A DNA stretch of 64,000 nt from Istiophorus platypterus (taxonomy: Eukaryota; Chordata; Actinopteri; Istiophoriformes; Istiophoridae), in assembly GCA_016859345.1 (NCBI GenBank), contig CM029119.1:11628396-11692395 (forward strand). The letters are read 5' to 3'. Position 1 is the first letter of the stretch. Each line of letters begins with the position of its first letter. The notes under the pieces are model-generated. The model had not been told where the DNA came from. It did not search any database and saw only the letters and a program-made list of their open reading frames with translations. A program made the translations under genes and the position numbers. This document shows positions 37,331 through 49,030 of the stretch, piece after piece.

Positions 37331-38099
37331 AGAGTGTCACAGGGTTTTTCAGATGCTCCCGCCATGAAAGGAATAACAATGTTGTTCAGTTTATCGTCCT
37401 TTTCCTCTCTCTCTGCTCTGTATCTTTGCAGTGGACAGCAACATCAAGTTCCCCTGAGAGGATGAAATGACAAAAGCCTCAACATTGAGGTATAAAGATA
37501 TCCCACATGCAAAAATCCTTATGTACTCTTTGACTCTCAATACCTGCTGGAGTACAAACTGGGGATTTATCGGACCCCCACACCATTGGCCTCAGAATGT
37601 GCCCAAAAGGACACAGGGGAAGGATAATGAGTAAAAAACACATCTGGTAAACACTTATAACATGTGGTTACTCAAACTGAGCCTTTGTTAAAACCGCAGA
37701 AAGAAACATTTCCTACAGAGGACCACTCCCCTACATGCAGCCTCTGTTCAAAGAGGTGACTTTAGATGTTTTTTGTCATTACACATCACACATGTACCTT
37801 AAGAAGATTTGCACGATTAAAAAAATCCTGATTCTATTGTCCACATCATATGGTGCTTAATTTGACCATAAAATGATTGATGATTGATTCAATTACACTT
37901 TTTCCGCATTAAAACACTGATCCACATGGATTTTTAATCTTAACCAAAACCCTCTTTGACCATAGCTCAACGTTGCACCAACAACCTTTGCTATCTGGGC
38001 TCCTCTATTTCAGAGTCTTTGACTCTCATTCCCTCAAAGTTCAGTCAAGATTTCTTGCTATGGGCCAACACTGCAATTTTGCATGTCAGATTTCACCAA

Positions 38100-38325
38100 A
38101 GTAGAACTTTAAATTAAGATTTGTGTCAAATTTGATGGCAATCCATCTGTTAGCTGTTGAGACATTTCACTCAAAACGAAAACTGGTCAACCTCATAGTG
38201 GCACTATAGGAAAAGTCAGGGGATTGCCAAAGTCAGTAAGATTCTAAAATTGTATTGATAATAGTTGTTTCTAACAGTTGTTGAGATATGTGGCAGACGG
38301 ACTGAAACTCCCGTTTCTAGGGCCA
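38100..38325. repeat. Dispersed fish repeat, copy A
   Basis: Contains ATGGCAATCCATCTGTTAGC, CAACCTCATAGTGGCACTAT, AAAAGTCAGGGGATTGCCAA and GTTGTTGAGATATGTG in order. This is the layout of an abundant percomorph interspersed repeat whose origin I cannot name. Related fragments lie near 40700, 52940 and 54850. Confidence 0.6.
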
Positions 38326-38329
38326 TGGC

Positions 38330-39467
38330 TAAAAAGAAGCTATCGGCAAAGTAGGTGAGCATTTCTTGCACCCACAGTGACAAAAAGTAAGATAAATCCT
38401 GGTTGACATTTCTCTAGGTTGACAAAGGTGTCTCTGGGAAATATCCAAAAGAAGCAACAGTGAGTGACTCAAGTTAAAGAGAGATTGGAACTGAAAACAT
38501 GTTATAACATTTGAAGTACATAACTCTTGAAAGCCTTTATCTCCTGGAATGTTTTGGATGTCAAAAATTTTTAATCTCACGTTGTGCAAGAGGGTGGATT
38601 TTTCTTTTGAATCTATATGTAGATATATATTTATAATATTCAACACGAGAATTTGTGAGTTTTTACCTGATGAGGAAACTTCCTGTTGCTGAAAGAATCG
38701 ACTAAAAGAAAAGAATTTTGATGAAGCACAAATCAACGAAAAAAAAAAGAGCAAAGACAAAAAAACCCACATTGATGTGCCCACTCTCCCTTAGCACAAC
38801 AAGTCACAAATGCAGCTCGACACCAACGGGTAGAATAAACTGGCCCGAGCAACCGTAACGACTATGGTGTTCTTGAACTCTGGCATCTAGTGTCATGCTG
38901 AGGAAAGGGGCACTCGCAGCGTCTCCGTAACCCGCTGTCGGGCTGCATCCACGAGACTGCAGTGAGGTGAAGAGACAGGCAACACGCCAGCGGAGCGTCC
39001 CCGGCCACATGACTCAACCTGTCCCTACGCGTTAGCCCCGGCTCAGTCAGGACCATGAGGGAACAAGGCCATTGGTATTGAGTCACTGACACGCTGGACA
39101 GTCCCCGGATCAAGCATGATGATGGGGCAAGAGGTGGAGGAAGCATTGCATGTTGTCATGCTTTTATGTCCCCCTGCCACTTACTGTGAAGTCACATCTG
39201 TTCACAATATTAGATTTCGACCACAAATTAATGGCCTTTTGGCCATTCATGACAGAGTCGCTGGTCTAATGCTCTAAGGTTGGTACACTGATAAAAAAAA
39301 ATTTGGTAATACAAAACAGCTTATTAAGTCAGTGTATTTTGTAGCTGTTTTATAACCTTACATAAAAGCTGGTTAAAATTTTTGCCCTGTAACAACTACA
39401 GTATGTCTCTATAGCAATTTTTGTCAATTACCACAAATTCTGTTGGGGCAAACTTTCCCAATAACTG
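38330..39467. other. Intergenic, one longer open frame judged non-coding
   Basis: A 151-codon minus-strand frame (38784-38329) begins with a hydrophobic stretch but shows no recognisable domain, and its purine/pyrimidine composition explains its length. The segment 38800-39150 is GC-richer with short open frames on the minus strand and no recognisable similarity. Confidence 0.35.
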
Positions 39468-39547
39468 CCATGAGCAAAGGGCAAAATCATTTATACTACA
39501 TCCATTACCATGAGCAAAGGGCAAAATCATTTATACCACACCCATTA
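39468..39547. repeat. Tandem direct repeat, 2 x 40 bp
   Basis: CCATGAGCAAAGGGCAAAAT starts at 39468 and again at 39508, and the 40-bp unit is repeated with about two differences. No coding relevance. Confidence 0.9.
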
Positions 39548-40685
39548 TTATAAGTCATGGTAGCTATACTGTAGTAAGTCAAAAGAAGATAAGGTCATCG
39601 GTTAAATCGCCTGTACAGTGGCCTTATTATTATTCAGTCTCTTATAAGTGTGTTGCTACTGTCCCTTTCTTCAAGCTTCCTATTCAAGCAACGGTAAGTA
39701 TCCTGTCGTCATAACGGGGACATAACCTCTGTATTTTACAAGTTTTTAAATAAACCCCTCCTTCTGAGTTATGAGAAATTTTCACAAAGGATCATTTGTT
39801 ACCTTACTGCGCTCCCCCGACTTCTGACTGTGTATGATAACGGCGAAATACATTATACCATAATTACTTAATAGGTTTCACAGAATATCAGTGTTGTAAA
39901 CACCTTTTCCCCGTAGTTAAGTGCCCCAGGACTGTACCTTGTGCTTACCCAGAATCTACAAAAACACTCGTAGCAATCTGGAAAATCATATCAAATTAGC
40001 TCTTAACCATCAGCAGTATAATGTGATGACAGTTGAAAAAAAACAAACAACTAGGCACTGCACTGGGAGTGCTTATCACGAATGCATACAGCATCTCCCC
40101 CGTGGCCTTGCTGACTATTCTGCCATAAAGCTGAGAAAGAACTGATAAGAAAGCAGCAGAAACTGATGAGAGCGTTGTTCTTTTCACAATACGAAATTTA
40201 AGGTCTCACAAAGATCAGTTGCTACCTGCTTCCTTCTTGTAATCACGTCCTTTATTGTAGTCATGGAGATTCTGCGATACCGTATACCAGCTTGCCGTGT
40301 TAAAAGCCCACTCTGCAGTGGCCACGACGGATTTTTTGACAAGGAATAGTCCTTCTGTCAACCTCCCTTCTACAATAATACATAAACATGCTACTATCGA
40401 CAGTGCGAGTCCACACACAAACAAATGCTTCTGATCCTTTTATTATCATCAGGGAATATTTCAAAGAGGCGCTATAAGTATGCTGCATTTCGGATTGTAG
40501 CCTTAGGGATGAGTTCAGCCAGTGGACAGATAACACTTAGTGTTTATTTTCAGAATTCAAGGTGATATACAGAGGCTTGTGGTGACCCTTTTGATAACAG
40601 GTCTGAAGAGGACGGCGGAGCAGCTGGCAAGGCTCTGTTCGGTGTCAGTTGTTATTGACAGCCAGACAGTATTGACGAGACACTG
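39548..40685. other. Intergenic, no gene seen
   Basis: No exon chain or recognisable repeat. Short open frames near 39921-40145 and 40215-40536 lack family resemblance and splice partners. Confidence 0.4.
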
Positions 40686-40880
40686 ATTTTTAGCCACGCT
40701 GGTGGCATTGCTCTACGGATGGCGGTCGCTCGGTCGCTCCACTGCTTTGGTGCAGACTGATATACCTCAGCAACTGTTTGATGAATTTCCATGAAATTTT
40801 GTGCAGACATTCATGGCCTTCAGGGGATGAAGCCTTTTGACTTTGATAATCCCAAGTCAGACTTTTCACTTATCTCGTGA
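40686..40880. repeat. Dispersed fish repeat, copy B (inverted relative to copy A)
   Basis: GGTGCAGACTGATATACCTC, AACTGTTTGATGAATTTCCA, ATGAAATTTTGTGCAGACAT and CTTCAGGGGATGAAGCC follow in the order expected for the reverse complement of the family in copy A. Diverged, non-coding. Confidence 0.55.
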
Positions 40881-43800
40881 AACATCTTATTAACTACCAG
40901 GGGGATTGGAAAAAAACGTTTGTAAAGACATTTATTTAATTTGTTTAATTGGTTTATCACCAAATACCTGCATAACTAATGAAAGATTTTTCTTCGTCTT
41001 AGTGCTTACCCACGTCGAAGGCATTAGAATAATCGAATTAGGATATGTGCAACTATTTGTGCAGCAAATTAAATATTTTTGTAGTCAAAGAAAACATCTT
41101 CTTAGGTTCTTAAGTAAAGCAATTTATGCATGTAAGTGTGGGCAGGTTGCTGTATATTTGGTGGGAGGATGTGTACATGCACATGAAAGGCAATTTAGCT
41201 CGACAGTTAAAGCGTCTCTCTCTAATTTGGCTCTCCCCTGGTGGGTAAAGTGAAGACGCTCAATATAACAATACGAAGGGCTCATTAACGTCACTTCAGA
41301 CACTTCAGAGGCGGTACTCCCTCCAAACCTAACATTCTCCTGTCTCATAGATACTAAAGACACATGCATGGACACACTAACATGCACGTGCACTCTGCAG
41401 TAGCCTGATAAGCCTCACGCCTCACCAATTGGCCCCTGCAAATGTCAAGCTGAAGCACTCATGGTTTACTGATAGGGAGTGGGTGGGAGTGAATGAATCA
41501 AAATTTCCTTCAGTTACGTTTGCAATACGCTGAAGATTAACTAAACTAAAACAGGTCTGCAATAGGGACATAATCTTTCAAATCCCTCTACTAATACATG
41601 ATGCAAAAGGGTACAGGAGAAAATCTCAAAATATCCCCATGGCCGAGTCCAAGAGATGAAGCTTATGTCAACAAAAAGCGGCTTACAGCGCTTCTCAGAG
41701 GAATACTTATCTTTAAACCAGAGACCTGTTAAAGTTTGGGAGGGCAGGAGATGAAATGTGAGTCAAAAAGTTCAAGCGTCACGTACAGTCCGGACGCTGT
41801 TTCATCACAAATTAACGCCGGCCCCAGAGTGTCCTGTTGGGTAGGTTGTTCAGCTAAAGTCACCATCAAAACCAGACAACCCCGAGGAGGGTTTTTTGTC
41901 GCTTACACAAACACAATAGCTTGAGTGAGGATCACCCAGTTTTGCGGGATGAGGCAAAGACGGTGCCTGCCAAGAGAATTTTTCTGCATTTTCCACAGAC
42001 AATTTCGGGCATGCCCCTGTTGCCAGTGTGACTCTAGCCTTGATAAATGACTCAAAAAAGGATGCATAGATGGCTTAACAGGGACTTCATTTTTGTCTAT
42101 ACAGTATGATGTAATGATGTAAGTATTATGTACTTATATGATGGCATGACTGAAGTTATCTATCTTCAGGGAAAAAAACTGCCTACCGAGGAATTCAGGT
42201 GCATTTTCATACCACTGTCTTCACTCATACATTTTAAAACAGTCAATGCTGTTGGACTGCTGGTTTAAACTTTTAAGATCTCTTTTTGGTCTGTTTTCGC
42301 TTCTCCATGCGGACTTGAGGAAAAGTACAGATGTTGCAGACTCTCGGGCATTGTTCACTTTCAGTGGTTTCAGCAGGGAAAGCTGTGTCTCGCAGTCCGG
42401 GGGCGTTTTGTCTTTGACATTGTGACATGAAGTCTCTAATTTGACGATGCGCTCATATATCCTGCAAGGAGAAACAGTCTGTGCCAGTGCTCAGCCGCCC
42501 CGTGGCTTGAGTGACCTCTGCTTAGGCATGGACCCTTAGTCTTAATTGTGTCTGGAGGAATTCTGCTGTCTTAAGACAAGCTTAAGTTTAGACCAGAGGG
42601 TTTCCTGGTCTTTTACCACATAGAGCAAAAAAAAGGCAACAGGATGTCATAACACAGCACGGTGTTGTAATGTAGTCTCATTTTGTCATTTAAAATGCCA
42701 CATTTAATTGAGCATTTAATGTAGCGTTTGGTTGAGTTGGAAAGGTAACACACTGAGTTTCATAAGCTTCAGTGAATTGTCGACTGTGCATTTTGACATG
42801 GTTCCCTAATTCACATTTGACACTTTCAAAACTTTTGTTCTTGAACTCTTAACTTGGTTTTCCAAACTAAGTAAGAGACAGTTACGGACCCTCTGTGGCC
42901 CATGTCAAAGGCGAATTATGTCCAAAGAATTTCATAATATCAAAGTGAGCTCTTTAGAATGTACAAAAATATATTGGTTTTTACAGTTTAGGCCTGGAAG
43001 CTATTTTCTTGTCTCAGACACTTGTGTCGCAGTCACAGCAGAGCCTAATTTGCCCTGGATTACTTTCCGACACTGATCTAAGCTTTGTCATGATATGTTC
43101 TAACACCCGTCCCCTGACTTTCTGCCGCCATATCTCAGCGTCTTCACACTCATTAGGGGAAAAAACACATCTCTCCTTTGATTGTGAAACACAATCATCT
43201 CCTGCTTCATTTGGCATTTAATAAAGCTGTGATTTCCTCTCCTTCTCCCTCAGTGATCATCTCAGCATTGATTGCCTCTTGCTGTGACAGCCTGGCCCTC
43301 TTGTAAAGGGGCAAATTAAAGGCTGAATTCACTGGAAAATGAGAGATCAAAACAGCTGATCAAGAAATAGAAGAGGTGAGCGACATTAACCAGATAATGT
43401 GTGAGGGAATGCAAAAAAAACATTTTTAATGAAAAATTATGGACATTAAAGGTAAAAGCAACAACAATAGATGCTCCTATACACCCAAACTGATTATCTA
43501 AATTTTGTTTAAAATCATTCTCTTTATCGTTTGTGGAAACATACAGAACATTTAACAAATGTCGCATGCATAAATCAAATAAATAAATCTTTACAAATAA
43601 CCACATTAATAACTATTACATAATATAATTGTACAACTATCTAACAATAGCTATATAATTCTAATAGACACACAATATGATGTATGCACAGCGCTGACAC
43701 TACTTGACTGTGTTCAGACATCAAGATTCAATATCAAATTTACAGTTTATACACTAACAATATGCCGAATATATTGGGCTGATATGACATGATTTTTCAA

Positions 43801-43931
43801 AATCATCACATTGAGACAGATTACATTTTGTGAAACTCTTTGCCATTTAAAACAATCGTAATCTCATTTCGGCATCCAATATCTTATTTTGACATAAAAT
43901 CTGTCCTTGGTCTTTGAAGCACAACATCTTA
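40881..43931. other. Intergenic, no gene seen
   Basis: 3 kb of AT-rich sequence with only chance open frames. The right part (about 43400-43930) may belong to a long 3'UTR of the minus-strand c1ql1 gene; TTTATT motifs, which are AATAAA on the minus strand, occur near 43570-43590 as AAATAAATAAAT on the other orientation. No transcript boundary can be fixed. Confidence 0.35.
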
Positions 43932-44392
43932 TCATACAAACAGCATGAGAAAAAGTAATCTCAACATAAATCTCAACAGCACATTTACAAACACTGCGGT
44001 CACCACCGCTGTTGGATTTCCAGACTTTAATATGAAATAACAGCTCAACAGTGGTGGTGAGGCATCAACACTGTCAGAATTGGACTGCACCTCAGCATGA
44101 TACATGGCAGTGACTGTCACTGTTGTGTCGCTCACGTCCATCTGAATACTGGCATAGGCACCCTGTATACAATAGAACGTATGGATGAGGAGGTAGACAG
44201 TTACCAATAGCCACGGATACACAGTCTTAAACACTGTACCAGCCCTGACCTTAAACATCTGTTAAAAACAATCTGCTTGTGGAGCGGTGGCTATGGGCAA
44301 CGTGAACCTCTTTTGAGAGCCAAGTGAAAGTCAGGAGCTGCATGTCTTCTGGCTGTGACCTTTCACCTCTGAGCCCTTGTCCTGTCCAGTCT
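43932..44392 (-). other. Probable 3'UTR of c1ql1, containing a chance open frame
   Basis: Directly follows the c1ql1 stop codon on the minus strand. A 108-codon frame here (44258-43932) has two hydrophobic stretches but no family resemblance, and it lies where a 3'UTR is expected. I do not call it a gene. Confidence 0.5.
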
Positions 44393-47300
44393 TCAGTCGG
44401 CATACAGGATGAACCCTGAGAAGGTGCTATATTTGTTGCTGTTGCCCCCATGAGCTTTGCCGCCATCCAGTTTTATGAAAACCTCATCGCCTGCGTCCAA
44501 ATGAAGGATGACACTGTTGCTGGCGTAGTCATAACTCTGGTCCTGGTCTTGGGCAATGGCACTGGCCCTGACCTGGAATGTGACACAAACACAGACAAGG
44601 AGAGATTAAGTGAAAAAAAGGGGAGTGCATAATATTAAGACGACAATAGGGAAGCTGATAATGATACTGAAACAAATTCTCAGTTTGTTCACAAACATTA
44701 AGTTACTTGCTGTTTCATCGGCTGACATCTGACCAAGCTTATATGTAAACATGTATGAGTCGACTCTAATTTTAAGGAAAAAATAGTGTGGACAGAAATT
44801 GAGAGTTCGACTTTGTGTAAGTGTGTTCCCTGTGGAGAATATCTTGTTTTTCCTCTCATGACTCAACTGAAAGGGTCAGGCTTGAGTCAGTCTGCCTCTG
44901 AGGAAGGATGGTAGTGCATCCTATCCCTTTGCCCTATGTTTCTCTCTTAACTCCATGTTTCTCTGGGTGGAGCACTCAAAATGCCATATTTTCCTGAATA
45001 CAAGTGTCATCGCATCAACACAGACTAATTACTGAGGGTGTTAGATCTGGAGCGTAACACCCAAATCTCTTTTGCATGTTTGTATGAAAAGTGAAACTGG
45101 GGGAAAGCTGCAGAACACTTAGCCACAGAGGGAAATATCCCCTTTAGCTAATGAATTATGATCTGGGTTGCCAGGTTGGTTGTTATGTTTCAACTTCAAC
45201 AGACCAACCATAAACGTGTATGCCCTGCGTCTAGCCAGATTTTGGCGACAGGTTCTAATCTAGAACCAGAACAAAGAGTTCTTATTAGTGTCAATGGAGT
45301 ATAAAAGTGTATGTCAAGAGGCTGCAGGGTCTGAGAGGAGAGACTGAGCCACAGATGACAGCATGATGATAGACATGAGGACAATGCAGCCTAAAGTCCC
45401 TTCCCTCCCTGTGTCCACCCTCATCTCTACTGCAGCAACATGATGTCCACTGCTAACAAATAAACACTGCCTGATAATTTAATTTACAGTAACATGGTTT
45501 CCCCCTTTATGTTGTAAATGTGAAAAATTGTCTAACTTGTATCAATAATTTTAACCAGGGATGTGCACAGTGCAGTGTCTTCAGTGGCTTGACTCTACTT
45601 TGCCCTCTTTGGCTGAAGTCCCCGCTGGAAAAAACAAATACAAAATAATGATCACATCGTTGTTGTTGCAGCCATTTCTGTTTTTCCTATGATAATTATT
45701 ATAAAAAAAAGAAAAAGAAAAAGCTCCTGTTTAATGAGCAGCCATGTCATCATCTAATTGTTGGCAGCGTTTGTTTCACTGCACCATTTCCCTCTGCACA
45801 TTTCTTTTTTTTTTCTGTATGTGTGAATAAAGACAAATTAGCTTGTTAGTCATAAAGGGGGCAATTTAATCAGCAGTGATTTAGTTAAGTTAGTTTGAAG
45901 CCAACTTCACACGACTCCTTTGTTTTTAACTGGTCCTCATCAAACAACATGCACCACATAGACACTTAATTTGAGTTTGGTTATGCAGTAAGTGTGTTAT
46001 AACTGTTAGCATGAGCCTTTTTAATACCTCTTTCATCACTTTTCATTAGATATCTTGGAGCTCATAGTTGCTTAAGAGAATAGGCCGATTGTTGACTTAA
46101 AGATGGGACTTCATCTTGGGTGTTGTGCAATATTAACTATAGCAGTTCCTGCTAAAGAGAGCAAACAGAGGCAACAATTAAGAGCTAGGGGAGGCAACTC
46201 AAAGAATTCTCCACAAAACAATTATCCCCCAGCTACTGAGTCATTGTCTAGCTGCAGTTCTTACGCACTGTGTCTCTATTCTTTTCCTTTTTTAAGACCG
46301 TAAATATAATATTCTGTCTATTCAAACATAAATTCACCTAAAATATTGCCCTTGAAAAAAATGTATTAGATGTTTATATGTTTTTAAACAATTTAAGTGG
46401 AAAATTGTATTCTTTGGGGTGAAAAGTGAAGTATGTGTGTTAAGTGAGACTATTTCATATAATGTAAGATGCAAATATCAGGATGAGGGAGGGGTAAGGG
46501 TGGGGGTTGCTCTCTATTAATTGAGCCACTGCCCCTTAAAATGTCTGTGCACATCTTTGCTTATAACTCTTATTTACAAAAATGCAAGGCACTGAAATTA
46601 AATGAGCAATAAAAAGATGAAGAGGGGTTAACATGCATACAACAATATTCAATACAGTCCCATCAGTATGATGACATGGCAATGACTACTACGTTTGTGA
46701 AACTTAACCTTGTTTTCTGGGTCTCTGAGATGTTTTTAGGATGCGGCAATATGATCTTGCATTTTGACACCTCAAGTATGATATAAATATTACATATAAA
46801 AGACAGCCAAGTGTGTTTAGTGTGGTGAATCTTGAAAATATTGAAAGAATAAAGCGTAAAGACTTTGGCCACAGAGTTGAACCTACAGTTCTATGGAACA
46901 ATCTTAACAACAAAAAAAAAGATCTCTATTATTTTCACAAATATGCCATTTACACTGTGGCTATTGTACTGGATTGCATTATCATGTACAGGTGTTTGGG
47001 TTAGGCTGAGATGTTTTGCAGGAAAATGTCAAGGCTCAGATTTACATGGTGTTTGATCAGTGTCATCGCTTGGGGCTTTAAAGACATTACAAAATTATCC
47101 ACAAATATAGCAAATATCATGATCCGATATTGAAGCCTGACAGGCAGTCTGATAGCACATACTAGCTCATCATGCTTCCATGAAGTTCGTTGTATTTCAA
47201 AGGGCACCGGCTTTGAACTAGCCTCTACCCCAGGCTGTGTTTTGATGTGTGCAGAGCTGAGATAGCACCGCACTCCTTCCACTCATTTCAACGTGTACAT

Positions 47301-48310
47301 CATTTGATGTGTAATATGCACAGATACACAATCTGGCAGCGTGCCACTGTGCATTGTTATTATACTTGACTATAACACCACACCAAGTCAGACCTAAAAT
47401 CACCTCACACATGAATGCATGACTACTCAATTCAGACTGCCAGCACACTGGTTACACTGTTCCCTGAGCATTTTGATGCGGGTTTATCCCAGTGTATGAT
47501 CCCGAGTTCAAAACTCATAATGTCAGCAAACAGATCATTTTGTACTATTTGTATTTTGAGAAACTCAGCTTTTTTCCCCCATTTTTAAATTTCAACATTA
47601 AATCATTAAACATCAGAAATGGTTATGAGAAAAATGTCTGAAGAGTTCAAAGTGTTACCCACCAGTCCATTCTTGATCAGGTCAGCCCACATGCTGGTGC
47701 CATCTCCCCCCCTCATCAGCACATTGTAGATGAAAAAGTAGGTGCCAGGGATCTTACAGGTAAACTTGCCTGTTGCGCCCTCATAGTTGCCTCCAATATT
47801 AGTCACCACATCATCAAACCGCAGAATATCGTAACCTTCTTGAGGGTTTCGTAGTCCGGCATAAAATGCTACCCGGGGCGATGTATTGTAGGTGGTTGTG
47901 CTAACTGCCCCTTTACCCCCTAAACCTAATATCCCTGTCCGTACTATGTCCACACCATCTCCCGGTGGTCCCTTAGGTCCTGGCGGGCCTGGCTCTCCAG
48001 GTGGTCCCGGGGGTCCAGGCTTGCCAGGACGTCCTGGTCTGCCTTGTGGGCCATGAGCACTGTACGTCGGCAGCGGTGGGCCAATGCTGTGGTCACTCAG
48101 ATCTGCCTCGTCGTCCACCTGTAGGCCTGCGGTTGCCGTATCTGTACCCATGTGCACACCTGAGCCCGTCGCGCCCGTGCTGGTGAAGGGGTCACAAACC
48201 ATGCGGCAGGTACCCAGCATCTCATAGTGGCTCGCGGTGTCATCTGTGCCACCTGTACCAACGGAGCTGACCAGCACAGGAATGAGGACAACCAGAACCA
48301 GGACCAGCAT
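44393..48310 (-). CDS. c1ql1: Complement C1q-like secreted protein (C1QL family)
   Basis: Secreted, collagen-stalked C1q-domain protein; C1QL proteins act as trans-synaptic organisers binding adhesion GPCR BAI3. Two coding exons: 48310-47663 and 44572-44393, joined in phase 0, as in mammalian C1QL genes; 275 aa (human C1QL1 258). The signal peptide MLVLVLVVLIPVLVSS matches mammalian C1QL1 nearly exactly. HYEMLGTCRMVCDP gives the conserved N-terminal cysteines. About 11 Gly-X-Y triplets follow, fewer than in human C1QL1. The C1q domain spans about 145-275 (RVAFYAGL, RFDDVVTNIG, GTYFFIYNVLMRGGDGTSMW, FSGFILYAD). DCAKD/C1QL1 adjacency in human supports the c1ql1 name over c1ql2-4. The frame stays open 131 codons upstream of this start (see findings). 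Confidence 0.9.
44573..47662 (-). other. c1ql1 intron, 3.1 kb
   Basis: Single coding-region intron splitting the C1q domain after NGL. A perfect small inverted repeat GGTTCTA-ATC-TAGAACC lies at 45251-45267. No nested gene is supported. Confidence 0.6.
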
Positions 48311-48559
48311 GACCCCAACAGCAGCTGCCACCAGGGTCTTCCGCCCGATGCTCAGCCGGGGAAGGGGCTGCGCTGCCAGCGTGGAACTCTCCGGGGTGGA
48401 AATGGTGACTGCGGGGAGTGCGTCCACCTGGCAAAACGCTGAGTCGATGAGGATCTCCGGTGGTGGAGATGGTGCCCAGGGAGAGCTGGTACGAGTCTGT
48501 GAGTGAGTGACAGAGCTGTGTAGGAGTAAAAGAGGGGGAGTGGAGCAAGGGACCGAAGT

Positions 48560-48645
48560 CATCGAAAGGAGAGAGAGATTGAGAGAGTGAGGAGAGAGAG
48601 TAAGAGGAGAGGAGGAGGGAGAGGGTGAGACAGCTTGAGAGAAAA
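48560..48645. repeat. GA-rich (purine) low-complexity tract upstream of c1ql1
   Basis: The plus strand is GAGAGAGA-like with scattered GAGG units followed by an A run at 48642-48653. On the minus strand it makes a pyrimidine-rich tract within the open extension upstream of c1ql1, encoding Ser/Leu/Phe-rich sequence. Confidence 0.8.
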
Positions 48646-48971
48646 AAAAAAAAGAAAAGAAGCAAGGGGAGGAGAGAGTGAGCAACATACACTCACTAAC
48701 CATCTGAGTCAGGGATGAGGAGGGAACTTTCCTAGTCGCAGATGTGAATAGCCAGAGAAGATCTAAAGAAGGAGTGTGATATGTAGATCATAGAGAATTA
48801 GCACATAATCAATAATTCATGTAAATTGGATGATGAAAATAGAGATGGAGAAAAAGGCTTCAGTGATATTGTTTGGGTGAGAAGGATTCAAATTTTTGGA
48901 AAAACCTTTTATGAATTATGAAATACAATATGAAATACAATACTCCATTCTTGTGGCCATAGTCAGCAGGC

Positions 48972-48973
<2 letters not shown>

Positions 48974-49029
<56 letters not shown>
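48974..49029. repeat. (TG)n microsatellite, about 56 bp
   Basis: Uninterrupted TG dinucleotides in the region upstream of c1ql1 on the minus strand. No gene association beyond proximity. Confidence 0.95.

Positions 49030-49030
<1 letters not shown>

Noticed and set aside
38329..38784. 151-codon minus-strand open frame
   Set aside because: No domain, splice partner or family resemblance; it lies in gene-poor DNA next to repeats.
43932..44258. 108-codon minus-strand frame with hydrophobic stretches
   Set aside because: It lies directly after the c1ql1 stop codon where the 3'UTR is expected, and shows no recognisable family.
47460..47520. B-box-like GATCCCGAGTTCAAAACTC
   Set aside because: No matching A box or acceptor stem at the right distance.
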